A DNA stretch of 64,000 nt, from the NCBI GenBank assembly GCA_023078685.1, contig JALGAS010000010.1:992001-1056000 (forward strand). The letters are read 5' to 3'. Source of the DNA: Neopestalotiopsis rosae. Lineage: Eukaryota; Ascomycota; Sordariomycetes; Amphisphaeriales; Sporocadaceae. Under the pieces are notes generated by a model, which was given only the letters and a program-made list of their open reading frames with translations, had not been told where the DNA came from and made no database searches. The position numbers and the translations under genes were made by a program. This document shows, piece by piece, positions 33,714 to 46,325 of the stretch (position 1 is the first letter of the stretch; each line of letters starts with the position of its first letter).

Positions 33714-35136
33714 ATGGCACCCGCAGCTCCATTCAACCCACCGGCGGCTGACCTGCCTGGCAAGCCCTTTGTGCCAGAATGGATTCCTCCCCCAATCACC
33801 CAGGAGAAGGAGAACTTTGCCACACTAAAGTCCATTGACCTGTCATTGCTCGACTCTGATGACCCCGCGGTCGTCGAGCACCTTATTCAACAGGTCAAGA
33901 TTGCCATTAGAGATGATGGTTTCCTATTCCTCGAGAACTACGGTATCTCGTTAGAGCAGGTAAGCACTGGCTCCATGCGCAAAACACATTTCATGAATCT
34001 GTGGCTAACTCGTGATTCTCTTCTCAATAGCTCCACCGTCAGTTTGCCATCGCACAATACATGTACAACAACATTACCGAGGAAGACAAGGAACGCCTTC
34101 TATTCAGCCCCGATACTGGTGTGTGGTCGGGATACAAACACCCATATGGCTTCAAGGTTAGTTTCATCACAATTCATCTTACTTCCCAAAGGTTCAGGCC
34201 ATGATGCTAATACACCTACCACACAGCGCCACCGAGGCCCCCCGGACGGAATCGAGCAGTTCAACTGGTACAAGCCCGACTGGGAAGACGTCGAGAACCG
34301 GGTACCAAAGTGCCTGCACCCCTTCATGGACGAGATTGAAGAGTTCTGCAACTACCTCACCAAGTCCGTCAACCGCCGCCTTCTGACGCTCTTCTCCCGC
34401 GTTCTCGAGCTCCCCGACGACCACCTGTGGGATAATGTCCAATCGCACGGCAGCCCGACAGGCGAGGGCTACTTCCGCCACGCCCTGTTCCGCCCGGTCC
34501 AGAAGGAAACCGAGGCCGCGAGCAAGGGCCTGCGCATGCACGGTCACACGGATTTCGGCCTGACCACGCAGCTCTTCAGCGTCCCCATTTCCTGCCTGCA
34601 GATCTGGGGCCGCGACGAGCAGTGGTACTATGTCCCCTACAAGCCCGGCGCCCTCGTCATCAATATCGGCGACACCCTCGAGATTGTCTCGGGTGGGCAT
34701 TTCAAGGCTACCCGCCACCGCGTCTTCAAGCCCCCCGCCGACCAGCTCCAGTCCGAGCGTCTTTCTTTGGTGCTGTTCAACAGCTCCGTGGGAAGTCTTC
34801 CCATGTCTCCTGCTTGGGGTGAGTCTCCTAATAACTCTCAATTTCCTGTACTCAATAAAGATCTGTTGGAACTGACCAATCTCGTTTCCAGAGTCCCCCC
34901 TCATCCAGCGCGAAGGCTGCATCGAGGAGCAAGGCATCTTCAAGGAGTTCAGGAAGCTCACCTCCAACGGCCAGATCGTGCCGACCAACAAGCAGTGGCG
35001 CGAGATCCAGATCGCCACGGCCACCGACCCGACTGACCAGGAACACAACCGCGTCGGCGTCCACCAGGTCGTCGTCGACGGCAAGGTCATGCACCAGCGC
35101 GAGTACATGGGCATGAAGGTCGTCCTTCCCGTATAA
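33714..35136 (+). CDS. 2-oxoglutarate/Fe(II)-dependent oxygenase (isopenicillin-N-synthase-like)
   Basis: Exons 33714-33959, 34031-34156, 34227-34818 and 34892-35136 give 402 aa. N-terminal DIOX_N region: KSIDLSLL.. then IRDDGFLFLENYGIS. Core: iron ligands H231 and D233 in MHGHTDFG and H288 in KATRHRV; the 2OG-binding R-x-S is in SERLSLVLF. PGALVINIGDTLEIVSGG is the family hallmark. The roughly 50 residues after the core are polar and may form a lid. Such enzymes hydroxylate or desaturate small molecules; in Aspergillus nicotinate catabolism a related oxygenase (HxnY) works with a C2H2 activator and MFS transporters, a useful parallel from memory rather than proof. Divergent from RidA, convergent with the regulator. 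Confidence 0.93.
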
Positions 35137-35495
35137 ATGGGGGTAGTGTACGGATTTGATGAGAGGGAAAATACCTAAAAAAGAACGATCACGGAGGTGG
35201 CATGATGCTTCTTAAGAAAAAGAACAGCAATATCATGTGCCACAGATCGCGTCAACATTTATATGCATAGTTAGCGTCAATACATTCAGATTCCAAATAC
35301 CATACAGATTCTTCGAAAAGTGATGTCTTGGTGCGTCATGGTCTCGGCCTTTGCTTATTGAAATGTGGCAATTGTAGCATTACTCCAACCAGCCGTAGTC
35401 ATGCTACCAGAATAACCAAATCTACTAATGTACATTGCTCTGAGAACATCTTCATTACTTCATTAAATTCATCGCAAATATCTGGGTATTTCTCC
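35137..35495. other. Convergent 3' region
   Basis: 359 bp between the stops of the 2OG oxygenase and the zinc-finger regulator. Nothing recognised. Confidence 0.5.
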
Positions 35496-37637
35496 TCATT
35501 TGGGTATCGAGTCCAGGCACTTCATGATCAGCTTCCCTAGCTGCCAGCGTTGCCTCCGTTGGAACACCTCCCTTGCCCACCTCATCGCTCCCTCCACATC
35601 ACCGTCATGAACGCCAACGATTTCCATGGAGCCCGGCTTGCCGCCACGGACTAATTGCCACGCAATCAAGAAAGCCTTGTACGCATACAACGTCACCCAC
35701 GGCGCTTCGTACTCTGCTGTTGTGGTGGTGTCGAGATAATGCAAGAACCAATTTACGTGAGGCTGCACCGCTTTGGCAATGCTGGTTTCGCTGAGAAGCT
35801 CGACATGTGGTGATAGGTATGTTGACTGCGTCAGAATGGCGTCTATGCTTCCCTCCACAATACCGCCAACGTGCGACGGCGACCACACCTGCAACTCAAT
35901 CATGGCAGTTTGCCAGGTGGCCTCGCACAAGGCTGCATATGCCGAGGGTAGTGCATCCGGTTGCTGGCGGATATAAGGACCAAGTGCTACTAGAGACGAT
36001 CGTAGAGGCTCGAATCGCTCCAGACTAAGCATTCCAGTCATTGTAGACCAACCCGATATCTCACGGGCGCTCGAAATCAGGAACTGAGTGATGTTGATGG
36101 CACCATATGGGTCAAAGGCGGGAATGGAAGTAGCGTCTGCTTCCGATGAGAGAAATCGTCGAACCGCGTCTGTGTATCGGATGGGAGCGGTGGATTGCCT
36201 TGCGATTAATTGCTGATGTGCCCACTCGGCTGCCGAGGATGCTGTCCAATGCTTTTCCGGGCACGGCAAATCATGCCGAATTTCCAAATGTGACAGCTGA
36301 CGAGGTACTGACAAGATTTGATACCAGAGGGCGTCAATCTGATGTACTGCAAAGACTGTCCTTTTTAGTGATTCCATTCTGATGAAATCTCGCCAAAGAG
36401 ATTCCAGATCGCCGGCCGATCCCGATTCGGACGGTGTGGGCTGCAGCAAACCCCCTATTCGAGCGTGACTGATCATTTTCGAGTGCATTTTGAGACCATA
36501 GGCCGAGTCCTTCCCACACAGGTACATCATTGAGCATATTTGTAGTAAGAAGTAGGCTTGAACCATGGTCAGATGCGGCATCGACTCGTCTTGGCCATCC
36601 TCTTCAATGGAAAGTAGAGCGCGGGCCCGATGAAAGCATCGTATAGACATGGTTGCTCCCGAGCCTGTAGCATCTTCAAAGTCTGGATCGTCGCCATATT
36701 GATAGGCAACGCAGAGGATACTAAATAATAAATGGGCAGGGGTATGACTAATGTCAAATGTCGCCCGATGCAAAAAGGGAACAAAATGCGAAATGTTGGT
36801 AAAGAATAAATCGCAGCCCCTGGATATCTGTGCCGACGAAGGTGACCAGTCGTCTATTAGTTGTGGCGGGCTACTCGGCGAAAGCTTGTCCGCAATATCG
36901 TTGAAATTGAAATGCACTATACTGGGGTTCAGCGAAGTGGTTTGTTGGTCCGAGGCGGCATTTGTGGTGGAAGTTGTATGAAAGATGGGGCTAGGAAGCG
37001 ATTGCCCCAAGAGCAAGCCCTGGTGGTCGCTGTTGGCAGTAGCGGCATCTTGCACAATGCTTTCTATCGACATCAAGTCACCCATGGTGTGCTCACTCGA
37101 AAGCAGAGTGGTGATGTTGTGCGAGTCCTCGGCGCCAGTTGTCCGTGAGCTGTCGTCGAGGCCGACGCCTTCTCCCATAAAGTCGTGTTGATCGTGGTCG
37201 AGTTGCCGCTGGCCCAGTCCCATAGCTGCCTGCCACATTCCATCATCCAGTCCCGATTCGCACTCATCGCCCTTTGCAGAGCTGTTTTGGCTCTCTGCAG
37301 GTGACGATGGAGATGCTTTTCCCCTGCGAGACTTCCTTGCCCCGCACACTTGCGTCGCCGTAGCGGTAGTAGCAGCTAAGTCCAGTCTCGATGCCCTTGT
37401 CGTCCGTCTCCCAATATGTTCTGGGTGTTTCCTCTTCATGTGCCGACTTCGCAGGTCCTGTCGCGAAAAGGTGGCATCGCAAAGTTCGCATGAAAGTAAC
37501 GCCTGTCCCTGGGGGCGTGAATGCAAGGCAGCATGGCGCTTCAGGTTCTCGTGCCGAGTGAATCTACTCTGGCAGACGAGACACTGATATGGCTGGAACG
37601 GGCCCGAACCTCCAGCGCTGGCAATGGAAACAGACAT
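35496..37637 (-). CDS. C2H2 zinc-finger / fungal_trans transcription regulator
   Basis: Single exon, 713 aa. Two adjacent C2H2 fingers at the N-terminus: C19-C22-H35-H39 and C50-C53-H66-H71. Helix contact residues (-1, 3, 6) are R28-N31-R34 in finger 1 and R59-L62-R65 in finger 2; by the usual zinc-finger code finger 1 should prefer G-A-G and finger 2 G-N-G. A basic and Ser-rich linker and an acidic stretch follow, then a fungal-specific regulatory domain (PF04082-like) from about residue 290 (FFTNISHFVPFLHRATFDI.., LLFSILCVAYQYGDD). Start at 37637 (MSVSIAS), the ATG just before the fingers. Placed beside four genes with shared GAGGAGCTC promoter sites, it is the likely cluster activator (inference). 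Confidence 0.93.
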   Translation of the reverse strand: MSVSIASAGGSGPFQPYQCLVCQSRFTRHENLKRHAALHSRPQGQALLSCELCDATFSRQDLRSRHMKRKHPEHIGRRTTRASRLDLAATTATATQVCGARKSRRGKASPSSPAESQNSSAKGDECESGLDDGMWQAAMGLGQRQLDHDQHDFMGEGVGLDDSSRTTGAEDSHNITTLLSSEHTMGDLMSIESIVQDAATANSDHQGLLLGQSLPSPIFHTTSTTNAASDQQTTSLNPSIVHFNFNDIADKLSPSSPPQLIDDWSPSSAQISRGCDLFFTNISHFVPFLHRATFDISHTPAHLLFSILCVAYQYGDDPDFEDATGSGATMSIRCFHRARALLSIEEDGQDESMPHLTMVQAYFLLQICSMMYLCGKDSAYGLKMHSKMISHARIGGLLQPTPSESGSAGDLESLWRDFIRMESLKRTVFAVHQIDALWYQILSVPRQLSHLEIRHDLPCPEKHWTASSAAEWAHQQLIARQSTAPIRYTDAVRRFLSSEADATSIPAFDPYGAINITQFLISSAREISGWSTMTGMLSLERFEPLRSSLVALGPYIRQQPDALPSAYAALCEATWQTAMIELQVWSPSHVGGIVEGSIDAILTQSTYLSPHVELLSETSIAKAVQPHVNWFLHYLDTTTTAEYEAPWVTLYAYKAFLIAWQLVRGGKPGSMEIVGVHDGDVEGAMRWAREVFQRRQRWQLGKLIMKCLDSIPK

Positions 37638-38664
37638 TCTGAGTGCGAGATGCAGCCGATGGGTTTTATGAATGTGAAAGGGTAAGTTGCTGTAACACAA
37701 GCAGAATGTTTGTCCTCTCTATCCCTCCTGTTTCGGTCATGCAGCAGTAAAGCAAGTAAGTGCATACATACATGACAGGGTAGCTGAGTCGCCCTTCCTC
37801 GTTATCATCTCACTAGTAGGTCAGCCAACCAGCTAAGCGCGCCCACTGTGCCCCGCAAAGAGATAAGGCTAGGGCACCTGCTAGGCACTAGGATATCTGG
37901 AGTACGGAGGCAAATACAGGGCTCGTCATTGGCTTCGGTCTACCCAACCGATCGGTAGTTTTGGTTTTGCATTACCAAGAGGAATGAGATTAGTGTCTCC
38001 AATTGGACCAAGTGCAAGTACAGTAGCACATAGTATACAATATCGCCGCATTTCTGGCAACCCTCGTTAGCATGAAATATGAGCATTTTAGACAGGATCA
38101 ACACCGTTTGTGAGAGTGAATAGACGTGTGAATTTATGGATGCAACAATGAATAACCTAGCCAAGCACAAACCCCCGACGCCAAGAATGGTGCCCTCATG
38201 CAATTTCATTAAGATGGCCAAGGACCATGGCTGAATAGTCTAAGCATTGCACCGTCTCTGAATATTGATACTGTACTTTAATGGATAGGAATCAACTCAT
38301 GAATGCTCTTCTGCCAAAGCTATTGATATGGATCGTGTCTCTGTTGATAGGCATGTATGTGTGTGCGTGGTCGTTTTTTTTTTTTCTTATATTCTCCGAC
38401 TGCCGCCCTTTAAATTGATACCTGGTTCATTCCCGTCAAGAGTTCCAAAATCCTCAATTGCCCCCGCATGTGTCCCGCCAGCTTAAATGATGAGATGTGA
38501 ACAAATAAGCTTGTAATGGATGCTGAGTTCATCCTGTTCAACTCCGAAAAACTAAACAAAAAGCAGAGTGATAGGGAAGAAAAAAACTCCTGCTATCCCA
38601 AATTGGCAATCCATGGTGATCATCAGCGGCACCACTCTAAGATGAGTTCTGACTCTTAGAGACC
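37638..38664. other. Promoter of the regulator; 1 kb intergenic
   Basis: Contains no copy of GAGGAGCTC or GGAGCTCC that I can see, so the regulator probably does not control itself through that element. A T-rich run lies near 38372-38388. Confidence 0.45.
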
Positions 38665-39459
38665 TCATCTTCGGTTGTCCACGCGCTGTCTGTGTTCGGC
38701 GAGTTTCCAGGCACCCTCCAAGGAAGCGCCCATCTCATCTTGAAGATCGCTTAGCAAAGAATTGCAAATTTCCATCTGCGCAGCTTCCTGATCTCGGGCC
38801 TCTGAAATCTTTTCGTGCAGAATGCTTTCTTCGTAGGCACTTGGGGCCCCTCCTTGCTCGACTGTTCCCTAAACGATGAAGAATTATCAGTCATAGGACG
38901 CTTTAAAGCAGTGAGGTACGGGCATCTAAGGTGCTCGACAGTATGTCCCGTCAGCACTAACTGAAGTTTTTGGAATTGTGAACATTTTATAGAGAATGAG
39001 TCTTCCGTTGCTTACATTGTAGAACATCCTGGCGGCGCGTGCCTTCTCGACGGCCTTTTGTTTCAGTGCGAAGAGAAACATTTCAGGAACGACTTTGCAG
39101 ACCAGTGTCCGGGTCTTGTTATAAGTATCTTCAACTCGCTTGATCTGCTTCTCGAGAGCGTAGAGAGACTTTTGGTCTTCGCTATTGACACGTATCTGGT
39201 CATCGAGTCGCTTGCGCTCTGAATCAATGAACGCGTCACGCTCCCGTAGCTTCGACTTTAAGCCCTTGATCTTCTGCTTTTGGGAGTGAATCTTCGTGTC
39301 TTGCTTCATGATCTTCTGTTCCTGGGCGATATTTGCCTTGCGAAGTTGGACTGCGTAATTCTTAAGGATCGCCACGTCTGCTGCCGTGAGATCCTTGGTG
39401 TTCTTTGAGGAGCAGGCGTGCTCCACGACATTGCGACGGATATCGTTACTATCGGCCAT
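38665..39459 (-). CDS. Coiled-coil protein of unknown function
   Basis: Exons 39459-39016 and 38868-38665 give 215 aa. After a short N-terminus (ADSNDIRRNVVEHA), residues about 25-120 form a long, highly charged coiled coil (QEQKIMKQDTKIHSQKQKIK and onward). A second amphipathic helix follows in exon 2 (HEKISEARDQEAAQMEICNS). No enzyme motif, signal peptide or membrane helix. I do not recognise the family; the start at 39459 is the first ATG and upstream frames use non-ATG codons. The 147-bp intron is long for this window, but its removal restores one frame to the stop. Confidence 0.7.
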
Positions 39460-40365
39460 GATGATCTGATTGGGCACTGTTCTTGCTTGTTTTGAGGGTT
39501 CCGCGTATTTTTGATTTCTCGGTCGATCTTGCCGAAAGTGATTATGTGAGGTATAGTTTCGCGAGACGGTCGCGCTGACTTGCAGAGTGTGTCTAGGTAT
39601 GAGGCTTTGGAAGGTTCGTCGATAGTCTGGGTAGTCGCCAAAGTTGTAGAAGTGTAGTTGGCCCGATCAGTGATATAAAGACGTGTTTCCAAGTTGTGTT
39701 TGATTGTGTGGTGGTTTTCGTTTCGAGGAGAGAAGGGAGAAGGAATCGAGAACTTATATAGAGCAAAGTTCAAATGGTTCTGCAATGTCCGTAGTTGCTC
39801 AGCACCCTTTTGGACAATCGGAGAAAGGTACGCAACCAGAGTCTGCAGCAGCAAGCCTACTGACAATGGCGGTTGCGGCGACAACCAAACCTTAGAGAAA
39901 ATTTTCTACAACCTTTAGGTACTGGACTCACCGAAATACTCAAGAATAGATTTTGAACGCGCGCAAACGGCACCATCCAAGATGGAAGTGAGCTGTTTTA
40001 ACAACCTTGTGAGGGAGTCAGTCACTGTTACCCAGCACCCGGGAAGGTGCTTGACCCAGAGACCGCACAAGTACCTGCCTGTATTGACAGAGATCATTGG
40101 AAGGGGCAAGTAATTCTCAAGCTACGATTTCTAACATTTTTCTTCCGATGATTCTGCGCATACTCTAGCAGAAGATATGTTGACTGCTTCTTGAGTTTGA
40201 TTGTTCTTTTCACTCCGTTCTATTTCGGTGGTCACTGAAGGGTTCGCCACTACGAACTGGAAGTCATCTCAGTTTAGACATCCAGATAGCAGTAGAAAGA
40301 CCACAACACAATCTTGGAACAACATCGATAGAAAGCATCATATGGTTTATGAACACTCATGTGCT

Positions 40366-40456
40366 TCATCAAAACTCATGCACATCACTGAAACTCATGA
40401 TTTATCAAAACTCATGTAATTCATTAAAACTCAGACGCTTCATTGTAACTCTATTT
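40366..40456 (+). repeat. Degenerate 19-bp tandem repeat, about 5 copies
   Basis: Units based on TCATCAAAACTCATGNNNN start at 40366, 40385, 40404, 40421 and 40440; the third is 17 bp and the last is worn. Origin by slippage or array decay is likely. Confidence 0.7.
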
Positions 40457-40675
40457 CGAGAAAAGGGTATAGAAGAAACCTTAAAAAAAAACCTGCAAAG
40501 TCAAGCAACGTTGGTGGCTTGGTCCTGCAGCTTGCCCATCTCGGATCACATCAGACGATTTAGGCGTTTGCATCTCCTGTCTGCTGCTGGAAGGGGTAAA
40601 GTATCTGAATAAACTGCTAACCAATGTCTCTGGTCCAGCACCCTCCCGACCAGACCTGAACAAATAAACTTGGGA

Positions 40676-40760
40676 GACACAATGGCTTAGTGGTACGAGC
40701 GTAGAGGGCAATGACCATCAGCTACCATTGTGTTTTGGGGGTCAACTCCTTTTTTCCATC

Positions 40761-40790
<30 letters not shown>
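40676..40790 (+). repeat. Possible tRNA-derived (SINE-like) element
   Basis: TGGCTTAGTGG at 40683-40693 fits a Pol III A-box. GGGTCAACTCC at 40739-40749 fits a B-box with one mismatch. A 27-T run follows at 40764. ACACAATGG and CCATTGTGT form a 9-bp inverted pair within it. It does not fold as an intact tRNA (no matching acceptor stem), so a worn tRNA-derived repeat is the best guess. Confidence 0.25.
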
Positions 40791-40791
<1 letters not shown>

Positions 40792-41239
40792 CTAGCTATT
40801 CGATCATCATTTCCTTTTCCTTCACTTTGCGTTCTCTTATTATTATGTAGACTACGTGTAGTGAAGAATGAGAGCTTAAATGTGAATGGTCTCATTTTGA
40901 GTTGGTGACTCAGCTGGAAACTCAAGGCCTAATTACCTGCCTGACTTCAGTTTGGATGCGTTTGCAGCTGGCTCGAACACTTAGAGTCTGTTGTTAACCC
41001 AGGAACCCGTTCATTTCTTAAATGGTCCGACTTGACTCTAGCAACTACCACAAGTGGTCATATTTGTGAGCTCGCCTTGGTCTTCTTGATACAACCCCCT
41101 GTCTTTACCAACAAGTGTGGCTTTCAATGTGCGCTCTACAGATTCATTTTCACTCGGTGCATTCAGAGTTATGAAAGTCAAGTATGCTGTAATTGATTCA
41201 TCATGTCCTTAATTATATTACTATGCAAAAAAGTTTTTT

Positions 41240-43575
<2,336 letters not shown>

Positions 43576-44128
43576 ATGTCTCAGTACAAGGCTCAGTATC
43601 CCGCGGGTGTCACCGTCGACCCCGAAGTCGTGCAGTTCTTTGAGGACTTTTATCGGATTTCCGATACGCCTGGAGGTCATGACGTTTACGTGGATCAGTT
43701 TACATCCGATGCCACTTTCAAGCTGGGATCCAAGAGCAGCCAGGGCACCGAGGGTAATGACTTTATTTTCTTGTCTTCGAATACATCCACAGTTTAGGCA
43801 ATTTACTGACTGAGACGGGTAGAAATCACAACTTTGAGACATGGTATGTGGGCGGCAGTGTCGCAGAGGAAGCACACCATTCAAAAGATCTTCCCCTTTG
43901 GCAGCGAGAGTCGCGAGATCATGCTCTACGGTGATGTCGAGTACGAGCTAAAGGCCGGCGGCAAGGCCACCGTAGAATGGGGAGGTCACGCAGTTCTGGA
44001 GAAGTCGGCACAGGATGGAAAGCTCAGACTGAAGTTTTATCAGGTCTACTTGGTAAGTCTCGAAAATGCTTGACATGTATCAGTGCTGACATGAAATATA
44101 GGACACTGCTGCATCTAGCAAGAAATAA
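43576..44128 (+). CDS. SnoaL-like (NTF2-fold) protein
   Basis: Exons 43576-43753, 43823-44052 and 44102-44128 (27 nt, DTAASSKK and stop) give 144 aa. The pattern VVQFFEDFYRISDTP, then DQFTSDATFKLG, then a central RHGMWAAVSQRKHTIQKIF and a beta-rich end with LRLKFYQVYL matches small SnoaL-like/NTF2-fold proteins, which bind or isomerise small molecules in a cone-shaped pocket. No signal peptide. It is divergent from the decarboxylase and close to the hydrolase, so a role in the same pathway, for example handling a lactone intermediate, is possible but not shown. Confidence 0.82.
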
Positions 44129-44312
44129 AGCAGACTTCCAGCTAGCAAGCTAGGTACGAAATAGAGAAATGATTCGATTATCAGATGTACTGCCTTGGGC
44201 AAGACGATTTTCCTTGCACAATAATTCAAGTGACCGTGAGCACAAGCATGTGAACTGGTAGGTCAATACATTGATTTCGCTGTATGTTGGTTCCGTTTCA
44301 TTAATCGGAACA

Positions 44313-45298
44313 CTATCTGAGTTCACCCGCAAAATCCGCAATGAGCTTCTCTACCTCATCAGCGGCCTCTATGCAGTGCCAGTGACCAACGCCTTCCAGA
44401 ATCTCCAATTGAGTCTTGACACCAGGGCCCCAGCTTTGTAACGACAATCAGCGCTGAACCATGTCAGGTCATATATCAGGATAGTCGGACTCACCTCTTT
44501 TGGATATTCTGCGCAGCTTCCAGCGGGCTCGTCTTATCATGGGATCCCGAAATGATTAGTAGTGGGCTATTACTCTGTGCATATTCGGGCTGCTTTGCAT
44601 CAGAGATAGCCTTGCAGAGGGAGTTGTAGCCCTCGGGCGTCTGCGCGAGCAGCAGGGCTCTGATAAAGGCTCGCTGCGTCTCCGTCGCCTTTGGTCCGGT
44701 TGCCGCGGCCGGAATCGTATTGGCCATGGGCTCCATGCCCTCTTCAAAAATCGTCAGCCACTAATCCTGCCAGATCTCAAATCATAGGAAACAACGGCAA
44801 CATACTCTCCTTGACTGTCGCTATTCTGGCATCAAAGATGGGCGCCAGGCCAGGGTTTGGGTTGACTGGACCGATCAAGACGGCCCCGAGAAGTCCCAAT
44901 TGAACAGACAGCTCCGAGGCCACGATGGCGCCCATGGAGTGTCCAACCGCGATCAAGCGGCTGGTATCCAGGCTGAGCTGCTTGATGAGCTCTTTGGCAT
45001 CCTCTACTATTCCGGGGATGCCGCCATACTGGCCATTGTACTTGGAGTTGCCGCTGCCTGTTTCAAGGTCAGCAAAGGGAGATACAATTATTAAAGCAAA
45101 GCAAAACAGACCATGTGTGTCAAAAGCAACGCAAGTATGACCTGCGGCAACCAGGGAGGGTATTATGGTGGCATAGAAGGAGCTTGAAGATCCTAGGCCG
45201 TGGACAAACAACAAGGTTGTGCCGTTGCTGGTCTTGCCCTGCTCTGGTGAAACCAGGCGGTAATAGAGCGACTTTTCTCGGAGTGTAATGTAAGGCAT
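44313..45298 (-). CDS. Alpha/beta hydrolase, 3-oxoadipate enol-lactonase-like
   Basis: Exons 45298-45112, 45057-44806, 44741-44495 and 44433-44313 give 268 aa. Oxyanion block LLFVHGLGSSSSF, nucleophile elbow VGHSMGA (S103), the lid opening KGMEPMANTIPAAATG, acid Asp in ISGSHDKTSP and catalytic His in EGVGHWHCIEA are all present. The layout is that of enol-lactonases of the beta-ketoadipate pathway and related carbon-carbon hydrolases. Intron 1 uses a less common donor, GTCTGT. The third-exon acceptor (GAAG) is the only one that avoids a stop. Divergent from the CoA transferase; it could open the lactone formed after ring cleavage by the dioxygenase (inference). Confidence 0.87.
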
Positions 45299-45432
45299 CT
45301 TGTTGATGTATATGAAGATAGCCTCAATCTACGCGTAAAAAGGAATACGATTAAGAAAAGTGAATTACACTGCCTGTTTACTCTTGTCTTCCAATCATAG
45401 AGATTATGGTAATTGGCTTATTTGCTTCATCA

Positions 45433-45461
45433 GACGCTGTGTCTTGCTCGATAGCAGCGTC
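45433..45461. promoter_or_regulatory. Inverted GACGCT..AGCGTC pair, 17-bp spacer
   Basis: Half-sites at 45433-45438 and 45456-45461, about 135-160 bp upstream of the hydrolase start. Confidence 0.35.
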
Positions 45462-45578
45462 ACAGCAGAGGTAGAGTGTTTAGTGTAACCAGCGAACGCC
45501 CCGCCCTTCTGGAATAACAGTCCCACTCTCCCTAGTTTGGGGGCTTTGAAGTTTGGAGGGCGGGTGATGCAATGGTGG

Positions 45579-45598
45579 TGACGCTAATCTAAGCGTCA
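45579..45598. promoter_or_regulatory. Inverted TGACGCT..AGCGTCA pair, 6-bp spacer
   Basis: Seven-base arms with the same half-site as the pair at 45433. Together they form four half-sites within 166 bp. Confidence 0.4.
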
Positions 45599-46325
45599 GA
45601 TTCGGCAGGCAAAGACACAGGCAAAGGACACACACACACACCCTCTGAAGGAAGAAGGCAATCAAGTCAAACCAAAAGGGATCACCCCTCTTCCATTCAT
45701 GTTGCAGTACTGTTTAGCGAGGTTTGGGACTCCGGCAGACGGAGGGCAAGCCCACACCCGATTTCCTTTTTCCAAATGCTGGCGTCGCCCTGCTGACCCG
45801 AAGAAAAAAAAAAAGGACCCTCACCTCACTTACTCTCTCATGCTCCATCTTTGGTTTCGCGCTCGCTCGCTGGAAACTGGGGGGCGGTCCGCCGTTCGAA
45901 AGTGGGCTCCGATGTGACGAACGGATTCAGTAAGAAGGGAGAAAATAAACGGGCCAACCGCAGTGCTGAGGCGGTCCTGCTCCTACGCCTATGCGCGGAA
46001 TAACGGGTATAGGCCAAAAGGTGCACCAAGGTCGGCGATCCGCCCGCGAAGTGTAGTAACCTAGTCGAATGGCCCTGCCGAATCGGTGTGTTGCTTGCTT
46101 GGGGCGGCGGCTTTCGCGATTTCCCTTGCAATAGCGAAACATCGAGAAACCTCGAAAATCAATTCTGGAGTTTACTGGCCCAGTAAAAAAAAAACATTTT
46201 TTGATATCCCAATCTTGCGCATATTGATTATTAGTCTACCTGTTTGGAATAGAAATCCCCCGCTCTTATACACATCTCCAGTATAGCACATTATTCTTTC
46301 ATATACTACAGCACCCCTGTCCAGC

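Larger units (their letters stand above)
39460..41239. other. Repeat-bearing intergenic, 1.8 kb
   Basis: No gene. Contains a degenerate 19-bp tandem repeat (40366-40456), a tRNA-like promoter pair (40676-40749) and a 27-T run (40764-40790). Confidence 0.5.
45299..46325. promoter_or_regulatory. Divergent promoter of hydrolase and CoA transferase
   Basis: 1,027 bp. Contains two inverted GACGCT/AGCGTC pairs (45433-45461 and 45580-45597), a short CA run near 45630 and a GC-rich stretch at about 45880-46060 with GGCGGTCCGCC. Confidence 0.5.

Noticed and set aside
34194..35114. 306-codon minus-strand open frame
   Set aside because: Antisense to the 2OG oxygenase exons, crosses its introns, and has no recognisable domain.
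26787..37637. Calling cluster A the nicotinate (hxn) cluster
   Set aside because: Only the regulator type, an oxygenase and a transporter are shared; the hydroxylase and other hxn enzymes are absent and RidA/HpcH are extra.
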